64,000 nt of DNA from Orrella daihaiensis (GCF_022811525.1 NZ_CP063982.1:2739850-2803849); one strand, 5' to 3'; positions 7,799 through 17,033 are shown, counted from the stretch's first letter. A program made the numbers and translations. The notes: generated from the letters alone by a model not told the origin.

Positions 7799-8906
7799 CG
7801 AGAAACTGACTACCCGCTTGCGCGATCAAATTGCTCAAGCGGGTGGTTGGATGTCGTTCGCGCAGTGGATGCAGCAAGCACTGTACGAACCCGGGTTGGG
7901 GTACTACTCGGCTGGCCTAGCCAAACTAGCTACGCGAGACACACTGCACTGCCCCAGCTCAGCGTCTGGAGATTTCGTCACGGCTCCTGAGCTTTCTGCG
8001 GCATTTGGCTACACCCTGGCACAGCAAGTTGCACAAGTACTACGCGAACAAGACAAGCCCACTATCCTCGAGTTTGGAGCAGGCTCGGGACAGCTGGCTC
8101 ACGACGTACTTACAGCACTCGCTGATCAGGAACTCCACCCCCACTATCACATCCTCGAGGTATCAGCCGACCTTAGAGAGCGACAACAACTGAAGCTCGC
8201 GCACTGGGGTACACAAGTGCAATGGCTAGACCAGTTACCCGACACATTCATTGGGGTGGTGCTGGCCAACGAAGTACTCGATGCCATGCCCGTGCATTTA
8301 GTAGGCTGGACATCTGACGGCACGGTGTTTGAACGAGGCGTCGCCTGGGGCACTGATGGGTTTGTCTGGGAAGATCGGCCAGCAGGCGAAGTCCTCGCCA
8401 ATGAATTGGCAGGGAAGATGCCGCCTTTGCCCGGCTACCTGACAGAAATTAATCTAGCGGGCCGAGCCTGGATCAACGAAGTCAGTCAAAGGCTTCAGTG
8501 GGGTATAGCGCTATTAATTGACTATGGATTTCCTCAAGCCGAGTACTACCATCCGCAGCGCCGAGAAGGTACGTTAATGTGCCATATCCAGCATCGTAGC
8601 CATGCACAACCGCTGATCCTACCGGGACTGCAAGATATCACCGCACACGTCGATTTCTCTGCCATGGCTAGTGCCGCGTTTGATGCAGGTCTGAATGTAC
8701 TGGGTTATACCAGTCAGGCAAGATTCTTACTGAATGCTGGCCTGCTTGATATCCTGCCCAAGCTAGACATCAATACGCAACGTGGCATTGACAAACTCAT
8801 TTCAGAAGCGGAAATGGGTGAGCTCTTTAAAGTGCTTGCAGTTGGCCGAGGTATCGACAGTGATTTAATTGGCTTTAGCCGTGGCGACAGACGCCACCAA
8901 CTCTAG
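7728..8906 (+). CDS. SAM-dependent methyltransferase, MidA/NDUFAF7-like
   Basis: A 392-residue protein of the DUF185 / MidA group. N-terminal signature WMSFAQWMQQALYEPGLGYY, then DFVTAPELSAAFG, the SAM-binding loop LEFGAGSGQLAHDVL, and later VVLANEVLDAMPVH and LLIDYGFPQAEYYH, all typical of this family. Eukaryotic relatives methylate an Arg of complex I subunit NDUFS2; the bacterial role is less defined. The ATG at 7728 has GCAGGAC just upstream and lies inside the helicase tail, giving a 71-base overlap in another frame. An earlier in-frame start at 7593 would only add residues encoded opposite the helicase tail and is not favoured. Confidence 0.85.
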   Translation: MQNPHGQRPDPAQIHLSADALAHSEKLTTRLRDQIAQAGGWMSFAQWMQQALYEPGLGYYSAGLAKLATRDTLHCPSSASGDFVTAPELSAAFGYTLAQQVAQVLREQDKPTILEFGAGSGQLAHDVLTALADQELHPHYHILEVSADLRERQQLKLAHWGTQVQWLDQLPDTFIGVVLANEVLDAMPVHLVGWTSDGTVFERGVAWGTDGFVWEDRPAGEVLANELAGKMPPLPGYLTEINLAGRAWINEVSQRLQWGIALLIDYGFPQAEYYHPQRREGTLMCHIQHRSHAQPLILPGLQDITAHVDFSAMASAAFDAGLNVLGYTSQARFLLNAGLLDILPKLDINTQRGIDKLISEAEMGELFKVLAVGRGIDSDLIGFSRGDRRHQL

Positions 8907-8974
8907 AAAAAGTGTGGCTGGATAACGTTCTAGGAACTCTATCAATTTACTAATTTGAATTAGCGAGGCAAATA

Positions 8975-9415
8975 GTGGCAGAACGCAAACAGAGACAAAC
9001 GTTGTCAGACTATGTATTTTTTCATGAGATAGAGACCCGCTGGAAGGACAATGACATCTACGGCCATGTCAATAATGTCGAGTACTACTCCTACTTTGAT
9101 ACAGCCGTTGCTGCATTCCTGGTATCAAAGCTTGGCTTGTACTTCAAATCCAGCCCTGTCATCGCTTATGTGATCGAAACGGGTTGTACGTATTTTGAGT
9201 CAATTGCGTTTCCGGATCGCATCAAGGTCGGTGTGCGTATCGTCAAGCTTGGCAATAGCAGCGTCAAGTACGAACTCGCAATCTTTAAGAATGATGGTCA
9301 TGATGCGTGCGCGCAAGGTCATTTCATTCATGTTTACGTTGACCGCACCACTGATACGCCAACACTTATTCCTGATGATGTGCGCACCGCCATGCAAGCG
9401 ATCACCATCGCTTAA
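8975..9415 (+). CDS. Hotdog-fold acyl-CoA thioesterase
   Basis: A 146-residue single-domain 4HBT/YbgC-type thioesterase. The signature is ETRWKDNDIYGHVNNVEYYSYFD, in which the Asp of the DxxGHVNN motif is the usual catalytic residue. Members hydrolyse acyl-CoA or hydroxybenzoyl-CoA thioesters; the substrate cannot be read here. The frame begins with GTG preceded by GCGAGG. Its stop codon abuts, with no gap, the stop of the convergent xth gene. Confidence 0.88.
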   Translation: MAERKQRQTLSDYVFFHEIETRWKDNDIYGHVNNVEYYSYFDTAVAAFLVSKLGLYFKSSPVIAYVIETGCTYFESIAFPDRIKVGVRIVKLGNSSVKYELAIFKNDGHDACAQGHFIHVYVDRTTDTPTLIPDDVRTAMQAITIA

Positions 9416-10195
9416 CTAAACAGTAATCGTCGCGACTACCGGCGCATGATCTGAGGGCTGCTCATTCTCGCGAGGTGCGCGATCCACCACACAGCCGTGA
9501 CAACGATCAGCCAGCGGCTTAGACAACAACACGTGGTCGATACGAAGACCTGCATTGCGCTTATATGCATTTAGCCGATAGTCCCACCAGCTAAATGACT
9601 TCTCTGGTTGATCAAACTGACGAAATGAATCTGTCAGTCCCAAACCAAGCAAACGACGAAATGCCTCACGTTCGGGTTCAGAAACCAGCACCTGATCTTT
9701 CCAGCGTTTGGGGTCATGCACATCCTCATCAGCTGGCGCGATGTTGTAGTCGCCCACGATAGCCAAGTTTGAATAGGTTTTAAGCTCATCAGACAACCAC
9801 TTCGTCAAACGATCGAACCACGCGAGCTTGTAGGGATACTTCTCAGAGTCCAGTGACTGTCCGTTGGGACAATAGACATTGACAAACCTGAACGGGCCTA
9901 ACGGTGTATCGAACGTCGCTGCAATCAAACGCTTTTGTGGGTCATCATCGCCTGGAATATTAAGCACCACATCCTGAGCTGGAATTTTTGAGAGGATCGC
10001 CACCCCGTTGTAGGTCTTTTGTCCAAGCCAGACCGCCTGGTAACCGGCTGCCTGAATCGCATCAAGCGGAAACTTGTCCTGGTCAAGTTTTAGTTCCTGC
10101 AGCCCCACAAAATCTGGCTCAGCGATAGAGAGCCATTCCAGAACTTGTGGCAAACGGACTTTGAGTGAATTGACATTCCAGGTAGCTAGTTTCAT
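9416..10195 (-). CDS. xth: Exodeoxyribonuclease III (AP endonuclease)
   Basis: A 259-residue EEP-fold nuclease that cuts abasic sites and removes 3' blocking groups in base excision repair. Motifs: ATWNVNSLKVRL, the metal-binding Glu in GLQELKLD, VNVYCPNGQ, IVGDYNIAP, a WWDYR segment and the final catalytic SDHAPV. Length and order match the short ExoIII branch. It acts downstream of glycosylases such as Ung, which is encoded about 4 kb away. The 92 bp between this gene and cca upstream show no further gene and probably hold the xth promoter. Confidence 0.95.
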   Translation of the reverse strand: MKLATWNVNSLKVRLPQVLEWLSIAEPDFVGLQELKLDQDKFPLDAIQAAGYQAVWLGQKTYNGVAILSKIPAQDVVLNIPGDDDPQKRLIAATFDTPLGPFRFVNVYCPNGQSLDSEKYPYKLAWFDRLTKWLSDELKTYSNLAIVGDYNIAPADEDVHDPKRWKDQVLVSEPEREAFRRLLGLGLTDSFRQFDQPEKSFSWWDYRLNAYKRNAGLRIDHVLLSKPLADRCHGCVVDRAPRENEQPSDHAPVVATITV

Positions 10196-10287
10196 AACAA
10201 GACTTTCGAGAAGATTAATTAACCGTACTGTACTAGAAGCAGTTAATAGATGCTTCGCGATAATTTGCTCGGTTCAGTGATTCAGAT

Positions 10288-11412
10288 CTATACAGAAGAC
10301 GCGAGCGCCTGCGCAATCGCTTCGCGTCTGGCCGCACGCACCGCAGTCGATATAGCTTGCGGTCCGTGTTCTTGAAGGGGTTTGGCAATGGCACCCGCAT
10401 CGATTGACCGGGCTGCTTGCAAAGCAGTTTGCCAACGATCGAGTGGGCACTGAACCAAATGACTGGCCATGTTCAGCAGTGTCGCAAGCCTGTCTGGGCG
10501 TCGAATAGCATCCGTCTTTTCGAGTAAACCGAGCGCCTGCTCAGGCCACTGGCTCAGCTCCCAATGGTTCGAATCCCGGCACGCTGCTTCTATCAGTGGC
10601 AATAAGTCAGCCCATTGCGCGCAATCACTCGGTGCTCTGAGCCGTTGGGCCAATTGCTTGCGCTCTTCGGTTAGATGCATGCACAAGGCATACATGCCCG
10701 GTAACGTGCGCTCAGCCCAGGTGGCAGCACTATCGAGGTAGGATCCTAGTTGTGGGGAGTACACATAATTTGGCATCACCACTGGCAGCGCCTCGCAATC
10801 GAGTAGCACCTCAAACATGCGCGAAGGTTGCTCACTGATCAAGCCACGAGAGACCTCTTGCCACACCCGTTCGGGTACAAGCGCATCCGCTTCACCGAGC
10901 GCCACCATACGACGGCACAGGCTGATTGTCTCGGGTGCGACTTCGAACTCAAAGAACCGCGCCGCAAACCGGGCTAAACGCAGAATACGAACCGGATCCT
11001 CTTCGAAAGCCGGGCCGATGTGTCGCAAGACTTTGTTGTGTAGGTCATTGCGCCCACCGAGCGGGTCAATCAAGTCGCCACTTGGCGTTTTAGCCATGGC
11101 ATTGACTGTGAGATCTCGCCGTTTCAAGTCATCTTCTAATGTGACATCGGCGCCAGCATAAAACGTAAAACCCTTGTAGCCCTTGCCAGACTTTCGCTCG
11201 GTGCGCGCCAAGGCATATTCCTCCTTGGTTTGCGGATGCAAAAACACCGGGAAATCCTCACCCACCGGGATAAAACCACGGCTAACCATGTCCTCAGGAG
11301 AGCTACCAACCACGACCCAATCGCGGTCACCCGCAGTCCGACCAAGCAGCTCATCTCGAACTGCGCCACCAACCACATAAACCTGTAAACCCGCTAGGAT
11401 GGGATCAGACAT
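10288..11412 (-). CDS. cca: CCA tRNA nucleotidyltransferase
   Basis: A 374-residue class II nucleotidyltransferase that adds or repairs the 3' CCA end of tRNA. The core is unmistakable: VYVVGGAVRDELLG, the catalytic D-x-D in GDRDWVVVG (about residue 29), RRDLTVNAMA, and IDPLGGRNDL followed by RHIGPAFEEDPVRILRLARF. The C-terminal part has no HDxGK motif, so the phosphohydrolase HD domain of the E. coli enzyme is absent, in line with the shorter length. It lies 9 bases downstream of slt on the same strand, so the two are likely cotranscribed. Confidence 0.94.
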   Translation of the reverse strand: MSDPILAGLQVYVVGGAVRDELLGRTAGDRDWVVVGSSPEDMVSRGFIPVGEDFPVFLHPQTKEEYALARTERKSGKGYKGFTFYAGADVTLEDDLKRRDLTVNAMAKTPSGDLIDPLGGRNDLHNKVLRHIGPAFEEDPVRILRLARFAARFFEFEVAPETISLCRRMVALGEADALVPERVWQEVSRGLISEQPSRMFEVLLDCEALPVVMPNYVYSPQLGSYLDSAATWAERTLPGMYALCMHLTEERKQLAQRLRAPSDCAQWADLLPLIEAACRDSNHWELSQWPEQALGLLEKTDAIRRPDRLATLLNMASHLVQCPLDRWQTALQAARSIDAGAIAKPLQEHGPQAISTAVRAARREAIAQALASSV

Positions 11413-11421
11413 GGCGCTGAC

Positions 11422-13392
11422 TCATGGTGGCGAGATTTCACCAAGCCTAGCCTTCAAGGACTGTGGCTCACCGGTAAAGACAGCCGCATAGTAAGTAGCG
11501 TTGGACAATACGTGTTTAACGTAATCCCGCGTTTCACTAAATGGTATGGTCTCTGCAAATATAGCGCCCTCTACCGGACGACCCAAGGTCTTACGCCACT
11601 GCACAGGACGACCAGGCCCTGCGTTATAGCCGGCACTGGCCAGAACTTGGGATCCATCAAGATCTTCCAGCACCATTCGTAGGTAATGGGTGCCTAGGGT
11701 CGTATTGACATCAAACTCATTGACACGCGATGGCCTGAAGTCATTCATGCCTATTTTGCGGGCCACATACTTGGCTGTGGCTGGCATTAATTGCATCAAG
11801 CCAGAAGCACCCACTACAGACCTCGCATCCATCACAAACCGTGATTCCTGACGAATCAATCCGTATACCCAAGCAGGATCAAGATCAATTGAATTCGCTT
11901 GTGCTTTGACCTTGTCTTCAAATGGCGCAATAAATCGTTGTGAGAAATCGACCTGCTCCTGAGTACGCTCAGAGGTGTTCACAACGCGATCATAGATCTG
12001 CTGTTCACGCGCAAATTCAGCGGCCGCGAGCAACTGACGATCATTCAAACCCCGCAAACCAAAGTTCCACTGCGGTACCGCTTCACGACGAAGCCCAAGC
12101 TTGAACAATGCCACTGCTTGTTGCAAATGCAGATTGTTACGTGCCTCATCAAGCTCGGCGGTGGTAACTGGCGTCGGTGCAGGCGGAGCCACAATCGACT
12201 GCCCAAGCTCTTCAAGTGCAAGTTGCCCGTAAAAATGGAATTCGTCTGAGATCTCTTGATAGATTGCTTGCGCTTGCTCGGTTTTACCTTGAGCAGCCAG
12301 GGCACGCGCAAGCCAATACTGCCAGTCGACTTGAACACGCTGATCTGATGGCATCCATTCGATCGCCGTCTGCACCCAGTCCCATTTGATAATGGGCTGA
12401 CGCAACGCAGCTCTCACCCGCCAAGCATTGCCATCTTCTGACAACCTGACGTTACCAGCACGCTGATACCAGGCATCGGCCCGAATCTCATGGTCCAGTG
12501 CAGCCTGAAATGCCAATTGTGACCAAGCCCACCCGGCATCCTCTTTGGGTAGGCGTTTACTCCACTTGGTCTCAAGTTCACGTGCTGCGGTAGTGGGATT
12601 GTCTCGACCCATGCGCACGAGTCCAATCGAGACCAACAAGCCGTCATCACCAGTCGCCTTGCCTTTATATTGTTTGACCCAGTTAGCAGGTGAACTCATC
12701 ATGGCGCGATAACGGCCAAGCGTCTTGGCATCAAACAGCAAGGTTGCCACGCGATCAGCGGTCTTGGTGTGATTGCGCTCAAGCGCATCTTGCAACAAAA
12801 GCACCAAATCATCGCGTTTCATCACACCGTCAGCCACAAACTGGGTGAGCATTGCCCAGCAGGCTTTGCCAGGCCGGAAATCTGCCATTGCCTCTTCAGA
12901 GGTAGCACGTTGCCCCGTCATATGACGGGCCTCTAGCTTGGCGCATCGAACTTCCCGGTTGTACCAAACAAATTCACCAAGATCGCGGATTTTGTTGAAG
13001 GCGCCAGACTCATCAGCTGCGATCACCCAATCAGCCCTGAGCTTATCGGCCATATAAGTGCCGTCGTAACGATTCAAAAAAGCGTCGGCCAATGGCACAT
13101 CAAACACGTTTTTAGCCGACTGCACCGCTTGCTCGGCAATCCAATAGTCAGCGTAGACCTGCAATATATCGCCTTGCGTCTGCGCTGCTAGCGCTGGCAG
13201 CTTGTTCCATTGCTTGGCATCGGCTGCATCTTTAGCAGCCAGAACCGCTTGCGCTGCCGCACTATCAGCGTTGTATGTAAATGAGGCTGCCCATGGAGTA
13301 AACAACAACGCAGGCAATGCGATCGAAACCGTTTTTAAAACTTTTTGCAGCACAGCAACACCTCTTTGACAGCGGTCAGTGATTCGGTTCAT
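11422..13392 (-). CDS. slt: Soluble lytic murein transglycosylase
   Basis: A 656-residue periplasmic peptidoglycan-cleaving enzyme. A basic N-terminus and hydrophobic stretch (VSIALPALLFTPWAASF) form a signal peptide. A long alpha-superhelical region follows, and the SLT domain begins near residue 500 with the catalytic Glu in RQESRF and then VGASGLMQLMPATA, LGTHYLRMVL and SAGYNAGPGR. It releases 1,6-anhydro-muropeptides during wall turnover. It is divergent from the folate gene at 13464, with about 70 bp between them, and is followed closely by cca. Confidence 0.93.
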   Translation of the reverse strand: MNRITDRCQRGVAVLQKVLKTVSIALPALLFTPWAASFTYNADSAAAQAVLAAKDAADAKQWNKLPALAAQTQGDILQVYADYWIAEQAVQSAKNVFDVPLADAFLNRYDGTYMADKLRADWVIAADESGAFNKIRDLGEFVWYNREVRCAKLEARHMTGQRATSEEAMADFRPGKACWAMLTQFVADGVMKRDDLVLLLQDALERNHTKTADRVATLLFDAKTLGRYRAMMSSPANWVKQYKGKATGDDGLLVSIGLVRMGRDNPTTAARELETKWSKRLPKEDAGWAWSQLAFQAALDHEIRADAWYQRAGNVRLSEDGNAWRVRAALRQPIIKWDWVQTAIEWMPSDQRVQVDWQYWLARALAAQGKTEQAQAIYQEISDEFHFYGQLALEELGQSIVAPPAPTPVTTAELDEARNNLHLQQAVALFKLGLRREAVPQWNFGLRGLNDRQLLAAAEFAREQQIYDRVVNTSERTQEQVDFSQRFIAPFEDKVKAQANSIDLDPAWVYGLIRQESRFVMDARSVVGASGLMQLMPATAKYVARKIGMNDFRPSRVNEFDVNTTLGTHYLRMVLEDLDGSQVLASAGYNAGPGRPVQWRKTLGRPVEGAIFAETIPFSETRDYVKHVLSNATYYAAVFTGEPQSLKARLGEISPP

Positions 13393-13463
13393 GATAGGCG
13401 TCAGTACAGTTCGACATCAACCTTGATTTTTAGTTGCACTTCGGTGACAAACACGGCGATCGC

Positions 13464-14105
13464 ATGACACAGAATAACGCAGACGATTTAAGGGCGCGCC
13501 TGAAACAGGCACGCAAGACGCTACCCGTTGCAGATCGTCAACGTGCAAGCCTTTTGATACGCGCCAGGCTATTTACCTGGTTAGCCACCACCCATACGGC
13601 TTGTCTGACAGCCGGGCTTCACTCACCCAACATTGTGGCTGGTTTTTGGCCGCTGGCTGACGAACCTGACCTGACACCACTTTTTCGGCAATGGCACGAG
13701 CAGGGCGTTGTTGTCGCACTGCCAGTCATGCGACAGCCTGAACAGATACTCGAATTTCATCGTTGGCAGCCACACAGCGAAATGAATCAGGCAGGTTTTG
13801 GGGTGATGGAGCCAACAGCCACCACCCCCCTTGTACCCGATGTCGTACTGGTACCCACCCTAGGTTTCACACCCCAAGCAGACCGCCTGGGCTACGGCAA
13901 AGGGTTTTACGACCGAACGCTCGCGGGGCTTGCGGCAAGCCATCATCACCCAACCACGATCGGCGTCGCGTGGGACAACGCCAACTTGCATGATCTAGAT
14001 CCAGACTATCAGGCAGCTGCTCACGATCATCCGCTTGATGCGATCATCACACCAACCCAGTGGTATCCAGATGCACCTAGTTGGCGTGGGACCAGCCTAG
14101 CCTGA
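13464..14105 (+). CDS. 5-formyltetrahydrofolate cyclo-ligase
   Basis: A 213-residue 5-FTHF cyclo-ligase (MTHFS family) converting 5-formyl-THF to 5,10-methenyl-THF with ATP. Markers are LKQARKTLP and RQRASLLIRARLF near the N-terminus, the VLVPTLGFTPQADRLGYGKGFYDR segment (written here only as the family motif GYGKGFYDR, about residues 147-154), and the VAW near the end. The ATG at 13464 is preferred over an upstream TTG in the same frame. It converges on metF and their coding ends overlap by 9 bases. Both are one-carbon folate enzymes. Confidence 0.9.
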   Translation: MTQNNADDLRARLKQARKTLPVADRQRASLLIRARLFTWLATTHTACLTAGLHSPNIVAGFWPLADEPDLTPLFRQWHEQGVVVALPVMRQPEQILEFHRWQPHSEMNQAGFGVMEPTATTPLVPDVVLVPTLGFTPQADRLGYGKGFYDRTLAGLAASHHHPTTIGVAWDNANLHDLDPDYQAAAHDHPLDAIITPTQWYPDAPSWRGTSLA

Positions 14106-14945
14106 CAAGCCCCGCCAGATCGCCATGGTGGCAGCTGCATTATTCAGTGTGTAGAAATGTAGCCCTGGCACCTGGTTTTCCAAGAGGGTCTGGCACATTT
14201 CCGTGACCACATCGGTACCAAATGCCCGAATCGATTCCCGATCATCACCAAACTCTGCCAGGCGTAAACGAATCCATCGTGGGATTTCAGCACCACACAT
14301 TTCCGAGAACCGCATCAACTGGCTGTAATTAGTGATGGGCATAATCCCGGGAACGATAGGTACAGCAACACCAAGCATCTGCGCGCGATCAACAAAATCA
14401 AAATAGGCATCCGCGTTATAGAAATATTGCGTGATCGCACTACTGGCACCCGCTTGGATTTTCTGTGCGAAATGCCGCAGGTCGGCCTGTGGACCAGCGG
14501 CCTGCGGATGCATCTCTGGATAGGCGGCGACTTCAATGTGAAACCAGTCACCGCTGTGCTCTCTAATCAACTGGACCAGCTCAACTGCGTAGCGCAGCAT
14601 GTCCGAGCCACCGGCAGCACCCATCCCAGAAGGCAAGTCACCTCGCAGTGCAACGATTCTCCTGACACCCGCTGCTTTGTACTGATCGAGCAGATCACGC
14701 AACTGCTGTCTGGTCGAACCGATACAAGACAAATGCGGTGCAGCATCAAAGCCCATGGACTTCAGATGCCTTACCGTCTCCATGGTGCCCTCCCGCGTGG
14801 TGCCACCTGCTCCAAATGTCACACTGACATATCCAGGATTGATGGCGGCAAGCGCTTGGGCGCTTTCGGTCAAACGGGTTTGGGCCGCATCGTCACGCGG
14901 CGGAAAGAATTCCAGGCTAAAAGCCTGCCCACTAAGTTTGGTCAT
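14097..14945 (-). CDS. metF: Methylenetetrahydrofolate reductase
   Basis: A 282-residue FAD-dependent TIM-barrel enzyme reducing 5,10-methylene-THF to 5-methyl-THF, the methyl donor for methionine. Motifs: the Glu in SLEFFPPR (about residue 12), VTFGAGGTT, HLSCIGSTRQQL, ALRGDLPSG and the ITQYFYNADAYFDFVD region. The start overlaps the stop of the upstream membrane-protein gene by 4 bases (ATGA). It is therefore probably the last gene of an ahcY-membrane protein-metF transcript under the SAH riboswitch. Confidence 0.95.
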   Translation of the reverse strand: MTKLSGQAFSLEFFPPRDDAAQTRLTESAQALAAINPGYVSVTFGAGGTTREGTMETVRHLKSMGFDAAPHLSCIGSTRQQLRDLLDQYKAAGVRRIVALRGDLPSGMGAAGGSDMLRYAVELVQLIREHSGDWFHIEVAAYPEMHPQAAGPQADLRHFAQKIQAGASSAITQYFYNADAYFDFVDRAQMLGVAVPIVPGIMPITNYSQLMRFSEMCGAEIPRWIRLRLAEFGDDRESIRAFGTDVVTEMCQTLLENQVPGLHFYTLNNAAATMAIWRGLSG

Positions 14946-15280
14946 TGTTGAAATATCAGCATGGAGAACAGGCTAGAGACAACGCTGTAGAGGATGGCAC
15001 CGGCCACAGCCCACCAGAATCCCTCAACCTGAAACCCTTTAAACAAGGAACCTGCCAACCAAAAAACCAGGGCGTTAAGCACCAACAGAAAAAGGCCTAA
15101 CGTCACAATCGTGATTGGCAGGGTCAACAAAATCAACAGCGGCTTGACCAGCGTATTGAGTAGCCCCAGCACAAGGGCGGCCATCATCGCCGACCAGAAA
15201 CTACCGATCACGATACCCGGCAGTACATATGCCACAGCCAGCAGTGCTACCGCATTCAAAATCCACACAACGATCAACAT
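14942..15280 (-). CDS. Phage-holin-4-type (YvlD-like) membrane protein
   Basis: A 112-residue, almost wholly hydrophobic protein with four predicted transmembrane segments. It contains the family-like pattern LVLGLLNTLVKPLLILLTLP and the final AILYSVVSSLFS. It belongs to the holin_4_2/YvlD group of small membrane proteins; despite the name there is no phage context here. It sits between ahcY (54 bp upstream) and metF (4-bp overlap). This arrangement recurs in betaproteobacteria, but the role in methyl metabolism is unknown. Confidence 0.8.
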   Translation of the reverse strand: MLIVVWILNAVALLAVAYVLPGIVIGSFWSAMMAALVLGLLNTLVKPLLILLTLPITIVTLGLFLLVLNALVFWLAGSLFKGFQVEGFWWAVAGAILYSVVSSLFSMLIFQQ

Positions 15281-15334
15281 CGCACATCTCCAGAAAGCGG
15301 TGGCAACTGCCGTTGCCGTTTATACAAAAGCGAC

Positions 15335-16750
15335 TTAATAACGGTAATGCTCAGGCTTGTATGGGCCTTCCTGATTAACGCTGATGTATGCAGCCTGCTG
15401 CGGCGTAAGCTCTGTCAGCTGGGCACCAATTTTTTTCAAGTGCAGACGCGCGACCTTTTCATCGAGATGCTTGGGTAACACGTAAACCTCACCAGCCTTG
15501 TACTCGTCGTTGCGCGTGAAGAGCTCAATTTGCGCGATGGTCTGGTTGGTAAAGGAGGAGGACATCACAAATGACGGGTGACCCGTCGCGCAGCCCAAGT
15601 TCACCAGACGCCCTTGCGCCAGCATGATGATGCGCTTGCCATCGGGAAAAATGACATGATCAACCTGTGGCTTGATCTCTTCCCACTTCAAGTCTTCGAG
15701 GCCGGCAACGTCAATCTCGTTATCAAAGTGACCGATGTTGCAAACAATCGCCTGATCCTTCATGCGCTCCATATGAGCCCGAGTGATGACATGATAGTTG
15801 CCCGTTGCTGTCACGAAGATATCAGCCTTGTCACACGCTTCATCCATGGTCACCACTTTGTAGCCTTCCATGGCAGCCTGCAGGGCACAAATCGGATCGA
15901 TCTCGGTTACCCAAACCTGGGCACGCAAAGCGGCGAGCGCTTGGGCTGAACCCTTACCCACATCACCATACCCACAAACTACGGCAATCTTGCCGGCAAC
16001 CATGACATCAGTTGCTCGCTTGATACCATCAACCAAGGATTCGCGGCATCCGTAAAGGTTGTCAAACTTGGACTTCGTCACTGCATCATTCACATTAATC
16101 GCAGCAAATGCGAGCTCGCCGCGCTTGGACATTTGGTACAGGCGATGAACACCGGTGGTGGTCTCTTCGGTGACACCACGGATTTGCGCCAAGCGAGTGG
16201 AGTACCAGGAGGGATCACGCTTAAGCTGATCTTTGATAGCGGCAAACAGTGCAACTTCTTCTTCGGAGCCGGGCTTATCCAATACGGTGATATCTTTCTC
16301 TGCCTTTGAACCCAAGTGCAATAGCAAAGTTGCATCGCCACCGTCGTCGAGGATCATGTTGGCATAGTGCCCATCTGGCCACTCAAAAATGCGATGGGTA
16401 TAGTCCCAGTACTCGGCTAGCGTTTCGCCCTTCTTGGCAAAGACAGGTGTGCCATTGGCTGCGATCGCAGCAGCAGCATGGTCCTGCGTTGAAAAGATGT
16501 TGCAAGAGGCCCAACGAACTTCGGCACCTAGCGCCTGCAGGGTTTCAATCAGCACAGCCGTCTGGATGGTCATGTGCAAACTGCCGGTGATGCGCGCGCC
16601 CTTTAAGGGCTTGACCATCTCATATTCTTCACGCACAGCCATTAAGCCAGGCATCTCGGTTTCGGCGATCTTGATCTCACGACGACCCCACTCGGCCAGG
16701 CTGATGTCGGCAACTACATAATCGGTAAATTTTTCTGTCACAGCGTTCAT
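15335..16750 (-). CDS. ahcY: Adenosylhomocysteinase
   Basis: A 471-residue NAD-dependent enzyme that splits S-adenosylhomocysteine into adenosine and homocysteine, removing the product inhibitor of methyltransferases. Motifs: GARITGSLHMTIQTAVL, SCNIFSTQDHAAAA, the NAD-binding GYGDVGKGSAQ and the C-terminal end HLDEKVARLHL then PYKPEHYRY. ATG at 16750 (MNAVTEKFTDYVV) is the family start; the frame is open upstream to 16807 but that part lies in the leader. An SAH riboswitch precedes the gene, which gives direct product-sensing control: high SAH raises expression. Confidence 0.97.
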   Translation of the reverse strand: MNAVTEKFTDYVVADISLAEWGRREIKIAETEMPGLMAVREEYEMVKPLKGARITGSLHMTIQTAVLIETLQALGAEVRWASCNIFSTQDHAAAAIAANGTPVFAKKGETLAEYWDYTHRIFEWPDGHYANMILDDGGDATLLLHLGSKAEKDITVLDKPGSEEEVALFAAIKDQLKRDPSWYSTRLAQIRGVTEETTTGVHRLYQMSKRGELAFAAINVNDAVTKSKFDNLYGCRESLVDGIKRATDVMVAGKIAVVCGYGDVGKGSAQALAALRAQVWVTEIDPICALQAAMEGYKVVTMDEACDKADIFVTATGNYHVITRAHMERMKDQAIVCNIGHFDNEIDVAGLEDLKWEEIKPQVDHVIFPDGKRIIMLAQGRLVNLGCATGHPSFVMSSSFTNQTIAQIELFTRNDEYKAGEVYVLPKHLDEKVARLHLKKIGAQLTELTPQQAAYISVNQEGPYKPEHYRY

Positions 16751-16833
16751 GTCAATGAGCTCCACTCGTTCATCTGACAGCAACGCAACAGAACCGGCTA
16801 GTCCCACCGCAATCGCTGTCGTTTCAGGATTGG

Positions 16834-16930
16834 GTGAGCGCCGTTTGGATGAGGCAGATTACTCTGCCTGCATACCAGCTCACCTGAGCCTGGCGGGTGG
16901 AAAGCTCCACACCGTCGCAACGCTCCTCAA
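16834..16930 (-). promoter_or_regulatory. SAH riboswitch upstream of ahcY
   Basis: Read on the minus strand, the leader has GAGGAGCGTTGCGAC near its start (by 16930-16910), then CAGGCTCAG (about 16895-16885), a hairpin around AGGCAGAGTAATCTGCCT, and finally AACGGCGCTCAC (16845-16834), whose GAGCGC complement pairs back to the first element. This is the conserved core of the S-adenosylhomocysteine riboswitch known upstream of ahcY in beta- and gammaproteobacteria. SAH binding turns expression on. About 83 bases separate it from the ATG and would hold the expression platform. Recognition is by eye, without a covariance-model score. Confidence 0.9.
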
Positions 16931-17033
16931 GTGAACTTTTGTAAATAACAAACTGAATTGTAGCCTTTTTGAGGGCTGTTGCCTAACGCCCCCCCAAAAA
17001 AGCATCTTAGGCTAGACAGCAATTTACCCTGCA

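Noticed and set aside
14942..15280. Holin-like protein as a sign of a prophage
   Set aside because: The name is only a family label. There are no phage structural, integrase or lysis genes around it, and it is embedded in a methionine-cycle operon.
16749..16934. A 61-codon plus-strand ORF opposite the ahcY leader
   Set aside because: It coincides with the conserved SAH riboswitch on the other strand and has no protein-like features.
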